DNA of 64,000 nucleotides from Edolisoma coerulescens (lineage: Eukaryota; Chordata; Aves; Passeriformes; Campephagidae). Shown piece after piece: positions 37,568 through 49,640 of this stretch (positions are counted from its first letter, which is position 1; every line of letters starts with the position of its first letter). The notes below the pieces were generated by a model that had not been told where the DNA came from, searched no databases, and saw nothing but the letters and a program-made list of their open reading frames with translations. The position numbers were made by a program, and so were the translations under genes. Location of the stretch: contig VWZW01004023.1 of the NCBI GenBank assembly GCA_013397115.1, positions 290,895 through 354,894 on the forward strand. Reading direction: 5' to 3'.

Positions 37568-37597
37568 ATTTGCATGGAGTAAAAACTCCATGCAAAT
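37568..37597. promoter_or_regulatory. Inverted pair of octamer (ATTTGCAT) motifs forming a 13-bp hairpin
   Basis: The arm ATTTGCATGGAGT (37568-37580) is the exact reverse complement of ACTCCATGCAAAT (37585-37597) across a 4-base A loop. Each arm begins or ends with the consensus POU-family octamer. Whether it binds anything is unknown. Confidence 0.4.
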
Positions 37598-38580
37598 AGG
37601 AAAAATTTATGAATCGATTAAGCAGCAGAGGGAGCTGAAGGACTGTGAAACAGCATACTGCTGTGGAAAGTCAGCAGCAGACTACACACAGCTGTTTTTC
37701 AGTGAGCAGTTCACTCTTGGTTTAAATTTCTGTTTTAATCAAACTTGCATAACTTTAATATAAATATGTTAAAAAGTAAACCATATTTCAATCACTTCTT
37801 TTTTTTTTTTTTTTTTGTTTCTGCAGAATATTTACTTCCTTTAGAAGACCACTTCAAAACATGTATGGAAATGCTTTTGCCATCTGTGCTGTTTTGGAGT
37901 GTGAATATGTTCATAGGGACACTTAGGCAAATGCTGGGATGCATGTGGCAGACAAAAATGTCAAGCTGTAAAGACCCATCATTGGTAATCAGAATCAGGC
38001 AAATTACATTAGCTTAATTCCTTATTCCTCATGCCTGAATTTTCACAAGATTATAATTTTTTTCTCTTAAATCTGAAAGATTTCAAGTTTTGACCAAAAA
38101 AAAAAAAAAAAAGACCATCATTGTCCAAATAGTAAAGATACATAATTTTATGTAGAAAAGTAATTTAATAAAGAGCCTTCAGGTATTTTATTTCTGCTAG
38201 AGAAGAAGTGCTAGCTGTGACATACCTCACTGAATAGCTCCTTGGCAGAATTCTTTAAAGTTTGTAGCACCTAACTCTCAGTTGCATGGATGTATGTCGG
38301 TCGATTGTAGTTTTTAAACAGTGTTTTAAAGACAGTAGCAATTATAAGTGAAAACAGCCAAAATCATCAGTAAACAGAAAAATCCAACTCTGAAATGCTG
38401 AGAAGTTCAGAAGTTTTCAGGGCATGGTCAGGTAGTCTTATCTCTTGCTAGATTTGAAGAATTCAGCACCAAGAGGTTATTATCCACTGGAAATCCACCC
38501 AAATTACCTAACAAGGATTTATCCTTTAGCCTGCCTGTATGCCTGATTAAAAAGAACACTAGAAGACAAATATTTACTCA

Positions 38581-38740
38581 GGGTTTTTTTTATTGTTTTG
38601 GTTTGGGTTTTTTTTTGGGGGGGGGTTGGTTTTTGTTTGTTTGTTTGGGGTTTTTTTTTTGTTGTTGTTGCTTGGTTGGTATTCTTTGTTTTGTTTTGGT
38701 TTTGGTTTTTTCTGTTGTTGTTATTGTTGTTGTAGCTCTT
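38581..38740. repeat. G/T-only low-complexity tract
   Basis: About 155 bases with almost only G and T on the plus strand. It includes a 10-base G run near 38617-38626 and GTT/GTTT units. Strong strand asymmetry; no coding meaning. Confidence 0.9.
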
Positions 38741-38815
38741 TAATGTGTCATGAGAAAATAATTCAGAGCTTAGGAGAGAATTAAACCATTACTCTCACTG
38801 TCCTTGAGAAGAAGA

Positions 38816-38866
38816 TGAAAGTAGGAAAAAGGAGAAGTAGATGAAAATAGGAAAAAGGAGAAGAAG
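38816..38866 (+). repeat. Two-copy tandem repeat, unit about 26 bp
   Basis: The unit GAAAGTAGGAAAAAGGAGAA (first 20 bases) is repeated once as GAAAATAGGAAAAAGGAGAA with small changes. A purine-rich minisatellite remnant. Confidence 0.8.
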
Positions 38867-39334
38867 AGCACGTACAAAGCACTCTGTGCTGCTGAGTAAG
38901 GAACCAATATATGAAGAGAGATCTTGGTTTGAGCCTGTTCTAAGCAAAAAGTTCTGAAGTGCTTGCTGGTTCTCCACTCCCAGACATCCCCTGGGGACAA
39001 GGCTGTAAGCAAGGCAGGCTGTGTAATAGCGGGGCAGCATGATGGCTGCAGGGGCAACAGGAAGCTTCTGGTATCCAGGCACTTTGGTCAGCTCCCCTCA
39101 CTCCTTCCCAGCACAAAGTGGAGCCCTTAGGAGCACCTTTCCCATTCTCCAGAGTGTTTCACAGTTGAATGATTTTCTTTCATCTCCATTTTTTGTCCTA
39201 CTGTTTTCTCCTTGTTTGAGGGAATTACTTCTCCATGAACAGATTACATCTGTTCCTCTTTCCTACTCAAATTCTTCTTATCCATGTGTCTCATGATTAA
39301 GATTGCTTAAAGAATCAGCAGCAAAGGCATCAGT

Positions 39335-40440
39335 AAGAACAGGTTTAATGTAAGAGTGACAAAGTTTGTTGGCAAGGTTTACTCTACTACTTACTAGATG
39401 GTTAAGGCACACCAAGGAAAAGCAACAAACAAAAATCCAGAGTCAATCAATCCAAACCCTAAGGGCCAAATAACACTTAACAGCATTTAAATTTGATAGT
39501 ACTTTAAATTAATAGCATTTAACTTGACTTACATTATAACTTAAAAAATTTGGCAAAGGATTCATATAGGATTTACTATACCACAACAGTAATTTACTTA
39601 CAGGCCTAACTTACAAATCTAAAGTTCTTAAGAATCTAGGAGAGCAGCATTTCTCCCACATTTCATATGCACATTTGCATGCACACAGACATAAAGAGTC
39701 TGTATAAGGTACCTGTGAAAAATTACCCTCAAAGGTAGTGAAATACTCACTTTAGATGCCTTTTCATCTTCTCAATGGGCAAAAGGTTGAGCCTCCATGA
39801 GTGAGGGTGTCGGATCTGTCGTCGTCCAGCAATCCTTCGAGTACAGCAAACCTGAGAGTTTCCTGGCTCTGAGAGATGCTCTCTCAGAGGGAGGTTGCTG
39901 GTCACAGCCTGATGTGGTCCAGGAGAGCTCAAAGGGTCTCATTTTAGACCACTGTTTAGAGTGCTGCAAGAGAGTCGGCTTTAGTAATGGTAATCTTTCA
40001 TCTTGGTTGCACTTCAGGTCAGAAACTTTCTTTGAAAGTATGAGGAAAAAAGTATCACTCCACTTGAGTTGTTATTCAGGCAAAAAAATTTTCCAAGGCT
40101 GTTCAAAAATAAGGGGAGGAGCTCGTTAGGCAGCACAAGTTCCTGGGAGCAGATGCTGTTTCTGATAAGCTCAACAGTCACTCAGCCCAGGTGTTGTTGG
40201 TCAGGGCTGAGGTTTGACAAGCATTTTTCAGACCACAGTGCAGCCTGGAGATGGGGAGATACACCACCACGGTTTGCATGTGCAAGTAAGAGATGGCCTT
40301 TCTTCTTTTCCTTTCATTACTAGTTACCTCCTTCTCCCACTGTGCGTCTCCAACACACATGAGGGAGAAGGTAAATGAAATTTTATCTGGGGAACCAATC
40401 TGCTATGTTACATGTGTGAGAACAAGGGGTATTTCTTCTG
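39335..40440. mobile_element. Possible LTR-retrotransposon-derived repeat
   Basis: The stretch from AACAGGTTTAATGTAAGAG to the GGGAGAAGG near 40370 reads like a dispersed bird repeat I have a weak memory of. No protein domain remains and the termini are not defined. Low confidence; unique sequence is the alternative. Confidence 0.3.
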
Positions 40441-43400
40441 AGTGTCCCCTTTAATTTCCACCTCCTAATGCCACAGCACTGGATTTTACTCTGCTAACTT
40501 CAATCTGGTCTGGTGGGAGCCAGCTGGAAGTTCCCAGGATCAGACTGTGAATGAGTAGTTAAATCCCCTTCCCCAGGTCGTATTTTACGGAGCTTCCTTC
40601 TCACCTCTGGTCATATGCCCATGAATAAACATAGATACCTGGAGGCATCTTGACGGTGTCTCCCCCGTTCCTCCTGTGCCCCAGCTCCTGCTACTATCCT
40701 CCTCTGCTCCTCAGCTGCCCTCACACTCCCTGCATCCATGCCAAACTGTTGTTGGTGCCAGCTTGTGGCTCACCCTGTTTTAGACTCTTTATTTGATACT
40801 TTCCTGGAATGCACTTGGGAAACTATTGAGGAATATGTTTCTTTACCATAGGAACCATGGTAGGGGATGGGGACTACCTGTCAGACCTCATGCTGGTACT
40901 GAATTGAATTTCTGGCAGGGCTGAATATTCATTCATGGGAACCGAAGCATTCCTGGGTATCACAGAATATATATTACCCTCAGGTTTCACGCCCTCTGCC
41001 TTAGACCTTCTGGTATGAGGAGTAGGAGACTAATTACCTGTAGGACTGGGAATACAAGGAAAGAAGGTCACAGGTACACATTTCCATCTTGATGCATTTT
41101 CCTGACTGCTGGGTAAAAGCAGACTTAAAGGGACAGCTTTAATATAGCAATCCTTTCCTGCTCTTTGGATGCCTCCAATAGAGTTAATTTGTTTGCCAGC
41201 CACTAACTGCAGTGGACTGGATATTATGTCAACTCTTTCTGGTTCCTGTACACTTCTACTTACTCCGTGCAAAGAAAAGATACCAAGGGTGTCCCCTTCC
41301 TTCTCTTTACAATACCCATACTCTGAAGCAACATTTCCTAAGAGGTGAGAAATCTAGGTTCAAACCTTTAAGACTTTTGCTCAGAAAGAAAGAGATGCTC
41401 TGTGTTTCAGACACATGGGCTCAGGAAGCCTTCCTGGGTTCAGTCGATGAATCTTGGATAGCTGAGTCTTTGATGCAGTTAGGCTTTTAGAAATCATACT
41501 GTTCACCGTCCTTTTTGAGGGCCTATCTCACATAGAAAATGCACTTTTCTGAAGATATTTTCTAGAATTCTGCTAACCCCATTCAGTGAGGCTGGGCATG
41601 TAACTTCTACACTGCATATATCACCATGAAGTAAAGCATCTACTGCATGTGCAGTGCTACAGTCTTAAAATTGTGTCTTAATATGGGGGAAAAAAGTATC
41701 TTTCTTTAACATTTCTTTTAAATTTCATTTTAGGAAGTATTATGTTTAGGAAGTATTAGTTTAGGTTGATTTTGTCTTGGCACATTGGCCTTTGTAGATC
41801 TTTCTTGAGACACATAACTGTCACCGTTCATGACATGCTTAATGTAAGCAATCTAACTCCAATCCAAATGCTGATAGAAAAGGCAGCAGATCTGGTCCCA
41901 GAGGTTGGGTGTCTGAGAATAGATGGTCCCATGCTGTCCAAGGGTGACCAAAGCACCTGTGGATGAACTTTAGGAAAACACTAGGATAATAGATTTTCCT
42001 ATTCAAAATCACTCTTCCCTGTGATGACCCCCTTTCTTGCTTCTTCAAGACTCTTGGACGTGCTCCTCATCTCCCAAGAGTCTCATAAAACTGCTGTCTG
42101 CTCTCTCCATCACCTTCAGCAGCAGTGGCTGCAGCAGCTATCCATCTTCAGGCACATTTGCCTTCACCTGAGAAATTCTTAAAGTAGTGCTTAACATAAA
42201 TCTCCCTCTTGTACAATCTTTGTTGCAGCACTGGAGATGTCAATGGAAACCAGCATCTCTACAGATATGTTAACAGCTGTGTAGAAGTCTTTTAGAGCTC
42301 TAGGTTTAGTCTATATTTCTTCTGTTATGTTTTAAGGGGGGGGATTTTGTTTTTGTTTGTTCTGTTGTTTGTTTTTTTTTTTTTTAATAGAACCCTTGTC
42401 CTCTTCAGCTGTAGCCTCATAAAGCAAATTCTAAAGGGATGGGTGAGAGAAGGGATTTTGGGAGAAATTACTTATTTCTCGCCTTGTAAACTGTGCCAGT
42501 GAAAAAACCCACACCTTTTCACTGTCTTTATTTCTCTCCTTCAGGAATCCTACTTTCAAGATGTGAATGTCACTCTCAGGGACACAGACTGTTTTATACA
42601 GCTCTGGAAGTTCTGATCAGCAAAGCACTTCAGAACTTACATTTAATCATGTCATTTTTACAGACTTACCATTTGTTGCCTTGTGAATCACAGTACTCAG
42701 CACCTTGGAGAACAGTGCTCTAAGTGCATCAAGTACACTTGAACTTGCTCAGTGAGCTATTGCATGTATGGTCCCCTCAAAACACAAAAGGAAGGTCATT
42801 AAATCGATGTGACACACTTCCTCAGTAGTATGTTAACTTCAGTGGTGTCTTTGCATTTCCATTTAAAGTGTTATTGTCTGCCTGCTGAGAGTCTTCCTGC
42901 TTTACAGTAGTCATATCTTGTACTAAAGGGAACTAGACTTTACTGCATATTGTTAAAAGCCTTTCACAACAGAGGCTGCTGGTATTCAATGGTGAACGGT
43001 AAGATTCATGTGTGTAATTTGTCAAGTTTTAAAGCATTTGTGCGTTCTTTGGCATGAAAACCACTCTACAAATGTAAGATCATTATGACTGCGACTTGTC
43101 TCCCTGGAGAGAGAAAAACGTGACTAGTCTAAAAAATCCTAGCAACATCCTCATCCTATTAAAGCCTTAGGTTTTGTTCACTCAAGTCACAAATTTCTCA
43201 GCAGAAGTGGAAATAACAGGATACTGATAAAAAAATTGGTTTTTTTCCCACATTATGACTATAAATAAGTTACCTAAGACAACTCTTCTAATCCAATTTC
43301 AGTGTTAAAGTTTACACCTAAGTTCAGTGGGAAGAATGATGCAGAGTAAGAGTGACTATTGTTCCTTATAACTGTTCTTTGATTAATACTTAGATCCCAT

Positions 43401-46400
43401 AATTTAAAAACACAAACATTTCACACAGATCCAGAGCTATGAAGAAGGCAGATACATAACTTAAAACTGTAAAACCTACATCAAGGGCAGAAGGGAGATC
43501 ACTAGAAGGGCAAGAGCCATGTTTGTAGTAAGGCAATGTATTTGTAGAAATGCTTTTGTCTTCTAAAGAAGGTTTTGCTTCTGATATATTCATACTCCTC
43601 CTTATATCCTCATTTCTTGTTTTGTTTTTCCCCATAAATTTTATATTTACAATGCTGTATTTGTAAAGATAGAATTTTATGAAGCAAGAGAGATTTTAGG
43701 TGAAGCAGTTGTGTAAAATTAGGTCAGCTACTCAAAGAACTGAAGAAATAAAATGTGCTTTAGGTGACTAGACACATTGCATCCCAGAAGCCAAACTTCA
43801 TTTGCACAAAGCATTTCTGGAAGAATTTCAAACAGAAAACTACTTTCTGCTTATCAAAGTACATGTTTTATCACTTGTGAGTATAGAACACTTACATGCA
43901 AGTATTGGTGGGGTGTTGTATTCTCCGGTCTTGCAATGAAATACTCAGTGAGACCCCGCTTCTTGCCATAGACCAAGGACAGGGTGGAACTTCAGGAGGT
44001 ACTCACCACATTTGTTGTCAGTGTTGTCCTCTTCCTGTTATTTCACATTCCTTCCGTAAAGGAAAGAATGGGTGGCACAGGTTTGATTCTTCACCTGAAT
44101 ATTTTCCTATTTGTAACTGTTCAGTGAGATTGAGGTAAATAGGTTAGCTGGGGATTTGGCCTAGAATGTTAAAGCATGTGTAGCTACTGTCAGAATTCCC
44201 TCCTGATAAGCATATTACATATTTGTTGTTATGCAGTAGAGTTTATAACACGGATAAACATTGCCTGGAAATCTATTTTCCTTCTCTTTAAGACAATTGC
44301 ATGTTTGTAAGGCATAATTTTTCCTTTTGCTTTACTAATCCTGCATCTGAGTTAAAAACTCACAGCTTTTAAATTTCTCCCAACTCCTACACATTAGTAA
44401 GATCAAAGCAATACCATGATGAAACACAATTTGAGAACCAAAAAAACTTCATGTATTAATGAAAAATATACCTTATGTTTGTATATTTTCTAAAATCAAA
44501 ATTATCCATCAGTGGTGTGTCTAATTGAATATCACAATATCAGTAATTGTGCTATGAAAGAAATTTGTTCCAAAGTCAAAGTGTCACCTTGCTGTCAAAT
44601 AATCCCATAGATTACCATAAACAGAGCTAGCAAAATTGTACTGTGACTGAAAAGATATGTGATGTGAATCCCAGTCATTACCAAAGACATGACTTCCATT
44701 GTAATTATCTGCCTACCACAATAGCTTGCTTCTGCCAGCTCTTGCTTACCCGCTGCCACACAAACTCATTAACATTTCCGTTGATGCAATACCATTTATA
44801 CAGTTAACCTTTGTGCAAAGTGGGGGCATTTCTTCATTATGATGGATTCTGTAATACCACAACAACTTGCATTGAGGATTATATTTCTCTTTTCTTCATT
44901 TATGGTTAAATTAGAAATTAGTCTAACACCTGGGTTCCATTATACTGAGTTGCCTCGTCATCTGTGGAAAATGCAATTTGGTTTACAGGTAGCTTGTGTT
45001 CTCCATCTAAGAAGGGATTACTGCTGTTGCTCAAAGTGACTTTTAAAGGCACATAAATTCTTGCACATTCCAACTGGTTTTTGATGGAAAATAAGAAGTA
45101 TTTTTCAAAGTAAATTAAGGAATTAGTGTTTCATTTTTAGATATCAGACTTTAGAAACTACAACCTCTTCCTATATCTAGACTTTTAAACAAAAATTTTA
45201 CAATAACTTTTCTAGATGATGTTAGGTTAAAGATTGACTTTATATAAATATTTCAAATTCATAGTAACAATCTTAAGTTTTTGGCTTCTTTTTCATGGTC
45301 TGCAGGCATAGCCTCTTTTTGCATTTGTTGGACCACTGTAAACCATAAATGCTTTTTGCATGACCTATAGAACACTTTCCATAAGTAGTTACTTGATCTG
45401 TGTAAATTTAGATTAGAATTTTAATTACCTGACTGTTTTAAGACTGAAAGTAAATACATTTTTTTAAATTAACCAGTGCTGAGAAATCTAAAGAGAGGTT
45501 TAGTGCTTGAGAGAAGAAACGTATCCCATTTCAGGTCTTGGGGTGAACTGTAGAGCTTGTTGCATTTAGTTTAGGTGATATATCTTACATTTCATCTATC
45601 AATTTCATGATTATTAGTCATCTGGTATTTGAATTATCTCTGTACTTCTCACAGTGATGTGGCTTGTGAAGCTGAAGGTGAACATGCTGCTAATTTTACA
45701 TTTGTGAGTCCTCTGCCTCACATGTAACAGACACGGAGCTGCTTTCTTGCTGATCATGTCTCTTTCTCTCCCGAGAGCCCAGACTCTTTGACACTTCCTG
45801 TTCTTCCCACTGTCCCACTCCTAAAACCTGCTTAATCCCATTTTCTGTCCTATTTCTGCCTCACATCAGTTCCTTTTTAATTCTTTCCCAAGGTTGCCTG
45901 GATTATCTGTCTTCTCTTTACTGTGCAAATTTCTAGTCCCAGCTGATGCAGCAGGAGGGAAGCAGGTCTCTCACAGACTGCATACTGGAGATAGAAGAGG
46001 ACTCCAGGCAGCAACTGGCTGTGTTAGGATGTGTCCTGCACACTGATCACTGCTCTGTAAAAATCCCAACTCTGAAAATTTGCCAGACAATAATTCAGTA
46101 AGGGAATTTGATACAATGCAGAGTGATCTGAAGCAACCACCACCACACAAAATGAAAATAAGTTCTGGGGGTTCTCGTGAGATATGGTATAGTTACAAAA
46201 CATGCACTTAACTCTGTGGCTTTGTAGACCTGCAATACAGTATCGGCATTGTTTGTGTCTGGCTACAGACTTTGAATGAGTTTGCAAGGCCCAGAACAGA
46301 GGTTCATCAGGCTTGCCCTCTCTGAACTGTTGTTTTACTTGGGTTGGTTTTAACACTTTTAAATTTCTCTATCGACTAGATGGTTGTCACTAATTCATTC

Positions 46401-47391
46401 TACTTTCCTTTCACTTTGTAAAGTACTATTGTATTTTTATTGAGATAGCAATAATAATCAGTTTTTCTATGTAGAGTGATACATTTATGGCTACCATAAC
46501 TATGTAGTATACAGGAAGATAGCAGAGGCATCAAGAAATGGAAATGCAGAATGAAGGACAGAGGAGGGTAGATGCGATGATAAATGGGCACAGGCTGACA
46601 CTGGGGCTGTTTATGACCCAGGGCTGTAAACAAAGCACCAGTGGTCAACTAAAGGAAGGAGCATCTGGAAGTGCTTTTAGGTGTGTCCCCATTTTTTAGG
46701 GATAACAAAGAGAACAGGTAAATAGTATATTATACAGGTAAAAGGCACTGTATATAGTTAATTTGGTTGTTATGTGGAGCTTCAGATCATTGGAGAAAAA
46801 AGAAAGGGTAAAAACATGTTAGCAAACATATAAAAACGTTCTTAGGTATATCACCTATTGAAGAAGAAGACACCACCACCATGATCATCATATTTGTACT
46901 GGTGAAGTACTCCAGATACTGACACTAATCATGTTACCCATCACTGCAGCCAAGCTGGAACCACTGATCACAGGATATGCACGAGTGAGGAGAGGGTGTG
47001 TGTAATGCTAGGAAAAGGGGTAGAAACCAAGTGTATGACAAGATTATTACTATTTATTAATATTGTTACTATTATTACAACAAAGACTTTTCCCCATAGA
47101 AAAGTAGTCTTTTTCTTTCTGCAATAATTAGATCTAAACTGAAAAATGTTTATTGGATTACAGTGTTGTAGTTTTGAGCAAATTCCTGTCTCTCATACAA
47201 GATGTATTTTCCCTTTGCTTGTTAACAAAATCCAGAACACAGTAACAGTAACTGCTGGGAATGGGAAAAGACCATAGGCAGACTCCAAGGAAGTAAAGAG
47301 GTTTTGTCCCCACATTCCTGTGGCTTGCTAAACTCTCAAAAGCCACTCCACAGACCAGCTTCAAGTGGAAGGATAGGTTTTTTTCCATGGG
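40441..47391. other. Intergenic stretch without a recognised gene
   Basis: About 7 kb of AT-rich sequence. A T/G-rich tract lies at 42331-42386. The 80-codon minus frame at 41272-41030 resembles no family I know. No splice-linked exon set was found. Confidence 0.5.
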
Positions 47392-47579
47392 CTGGTCACT
47401 GGAACAGATTGCCCGAAGAAGATGTCATGTCCCATCCCTGGAAGTGTTGAACGACAGGTTAGATGGGACTTTGAGCAACTTGGTGTAATGGAAGGTGTCC
47501 CTGCTCACGGCAGGGGCTTGGAACTAGGTGATCTCTATGGTCTCTTCCAACCCAAACCATTCCATGATTCTATGATTTG
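47392..47579 (+). mobile_element. CR1 LINE 3' fragment
   Basis: Matches the CR1 tail: CAGATTGCCCGAAGAAGATG, ATCCCTGGAAGTGTTGAA, a GGTGTCCCTGCTCACGGCAG block, and the closing CATTCCATGATTCTATGA. 5'-truncated. Confidence 0.92.
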
Positions 47580-48999
47580 CTGTGGAAATTTTCATTAACC
47601 TGTACTGTATCAATCAACCCAACCATAACTTCACTGGGGCCACACATCTTCATTCAAAACCATATTCATGTGAACACCTGAAATCGAAGAAATTGCCTGA
47701 CTTAAGGTTTCTTAAAATCAGGCCCATTTTATTACCTCAGGATATTCATACTCCTTGGAAAGGAGCATTTTGTCTTTTGAGTAACAGGGTAAATATCTCA
47801 AGTGTGTGGTTGCTCTCAGCCAGCAAATGACTACAGACTAACACAACTGCAGGGAATTCTTCAATATGGGCCTCAGTACATCCTGGAAACACTGTAAAAC
47901 GGATACATTCACTTTAGCAGTTTCAAAAAAATGAGACAGAAACAGAAGAAGGAATATTTTGTGTGCTATATTTATATGAAAACAAGAAATGCATCTTATT
48001 TCTTGTGTAATAAGATTCCTAATGTGGAAGGCTTTCAAGATCTACCTCAGAATTTGCAACTAGAGAGGGAATTAGACATTCAGTGCCTGAAAAATTCACC
48101 CTTAGGAGTACAGTAGCATCATTTCCCAGTGAAAAGAAACAAAAAAGACCCACAGGTGAAAAGGAATATTAATCAATTCTGATTATGGAAAAAAGTAAAG
48201 TAGATTAAGCAAGAGAAAGACATAAAAACATTTTATTGCACAGAGAGTTTGAAACACTTTATGATTATGGGTGCAAGGGTTAAACCAGATGGCATACATT
48301 TTAAAGAGGCACTACAGCAACATGTCAAATATGTCCATATTTGCATATACTTTATGTTAAAAACATGCCAGCACTGTCTTATATATTCAGAGCCTAGCAA
48401 GAGGAAGTCAAAGAGGTCACCTGTGCAGCTGGTGCAGGTAATGGTATTCCCATCAGACAGATTTAGAAACTCTTAAGAAATGTGCTAAACACAATGCTCC
48501 ATCTGTTTCTAACCTATTGAGACAAGCATGCAATTTGCATGCTTTAAAAAATAGATATCATAATTTTAGTATGTTATTTTGTGTATGCTCTAATACATTT
48601 CAATATGTGTCATTTGTCTGAAGAACATACTAACATGCACATAAATATCTAAGCCATGTGTACCAGTGTTTTGGAGTTTGCCATCCCAGTTCTGCTCCCG
48701 ATAAAAAAAAAATAGGAAGAATCATAATGATTTTAACGCTTAACCTAACAAAGCAAATGCTGAGAAATATTTTATGGCCATACTGTGCCAGGTGGTTGCT
48801 ACTAAGACCTGTCTAAGAGTGAAGGCTAAATAAAATGATAAAATCAGTCTGAAAAGGAGAGACAATAAGCATGGAGATCATAAGACAAATACTTGTGAAA
48901 AACATAATAGGCCAGATTCCTCTCTTAAACAGGCATGAAGACCTTTAGCTGGATGCTATGTAGTAATTTTGCCACAGAACAGAATTGATGGCAAATTTT

Positions 49000-49640
49000 C
49001 TAGTATCTAGTTTAACTTTTTTCTCTACAGCAAGAGCCCTGGTAGTTTGCGATAATGACTGAATACAGGATTTTGTATTGTACAGTAATTACTGTACTGC
49101 AATTTTATAGCATCCTGCCTGTGACTTTACAATGATCCTACGCAGGCTGCCTCAGAAGCAGACGAGGGAATACACACCTGCTAATATTACTGCTTTTGGC
49201 AGTAGCTGATTGCTTTTATGTCTCACCTCCTAGTCTCCTATCAGCATTAGCCCTTTTCTTTGGGATTTCTGAGAGCCCTCAAATGGAAATAGGACAAGTG
49301 ACAGCTGTCTGTGTCACGGTCATCTATATTTTGCATGCTTGATTAGTCCAATCGACTGCCCTTGGGTAGGCACTCGCTTTTTGAATGTGTTGACCACTGT
49401 GTAGGTGTTGCAGAGACCGTCTGCTCACACACTGTGGATCTGCTAAAACTGTCTTTAACTAGACTTGTTAGACATACGCTGATTAGCTGCACAGAGCACC
49501 CACACAGCTCTCAGGATGTACCTGCATATTCAAGCTTTAAATTGTGTAACAAATTGGAGAGAAAGTGGAAAAATTCATGCCATAATGATATGATGCAATT
49601 TCATCCGTTTTTCTACTTCAGTCTTTTCCCTGGTTAATGT
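49000..49640. promoter_or_regulatory. Candidate conserved regulatory element (unproven)
   Basis: Free of recognisable repeats and dense in factor-like motifs. There is an 18-bp perfect palindrome at 49080-49097 centred on TAATTA. TGACAGCTGTCT at 49299-49310 differs by one base from the TGIF/MEIS-type palindrome TGACAGCTGTCA. ATTTTGCATGC and ATAATGATATGATGCAATTT are also present. Conservation was not measured; the call rests on texture and motifs. Confidence 0.3.

Larger units (their letters stand above)
37283..39334. other. Intergenic sequence with low-complexity tracts
   Basis: Poly-T near 37799-37816, poly-A near 38096-38111, the G/T-only tract at 38581-38740, a 26-base tandem pair at 38816-38866 and the octamer hairpin at 37568-37597. 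No gene was recognised. Confidence 0.5.

Noticed and set aside
41030..41272. 80-codon minus-strand frame that might be a retroviral or cellular gene remnant
   Set aside because: No diagnostic motif. The composition is ordinary and the neighbouring LTR-like repeat is itself uncertain.
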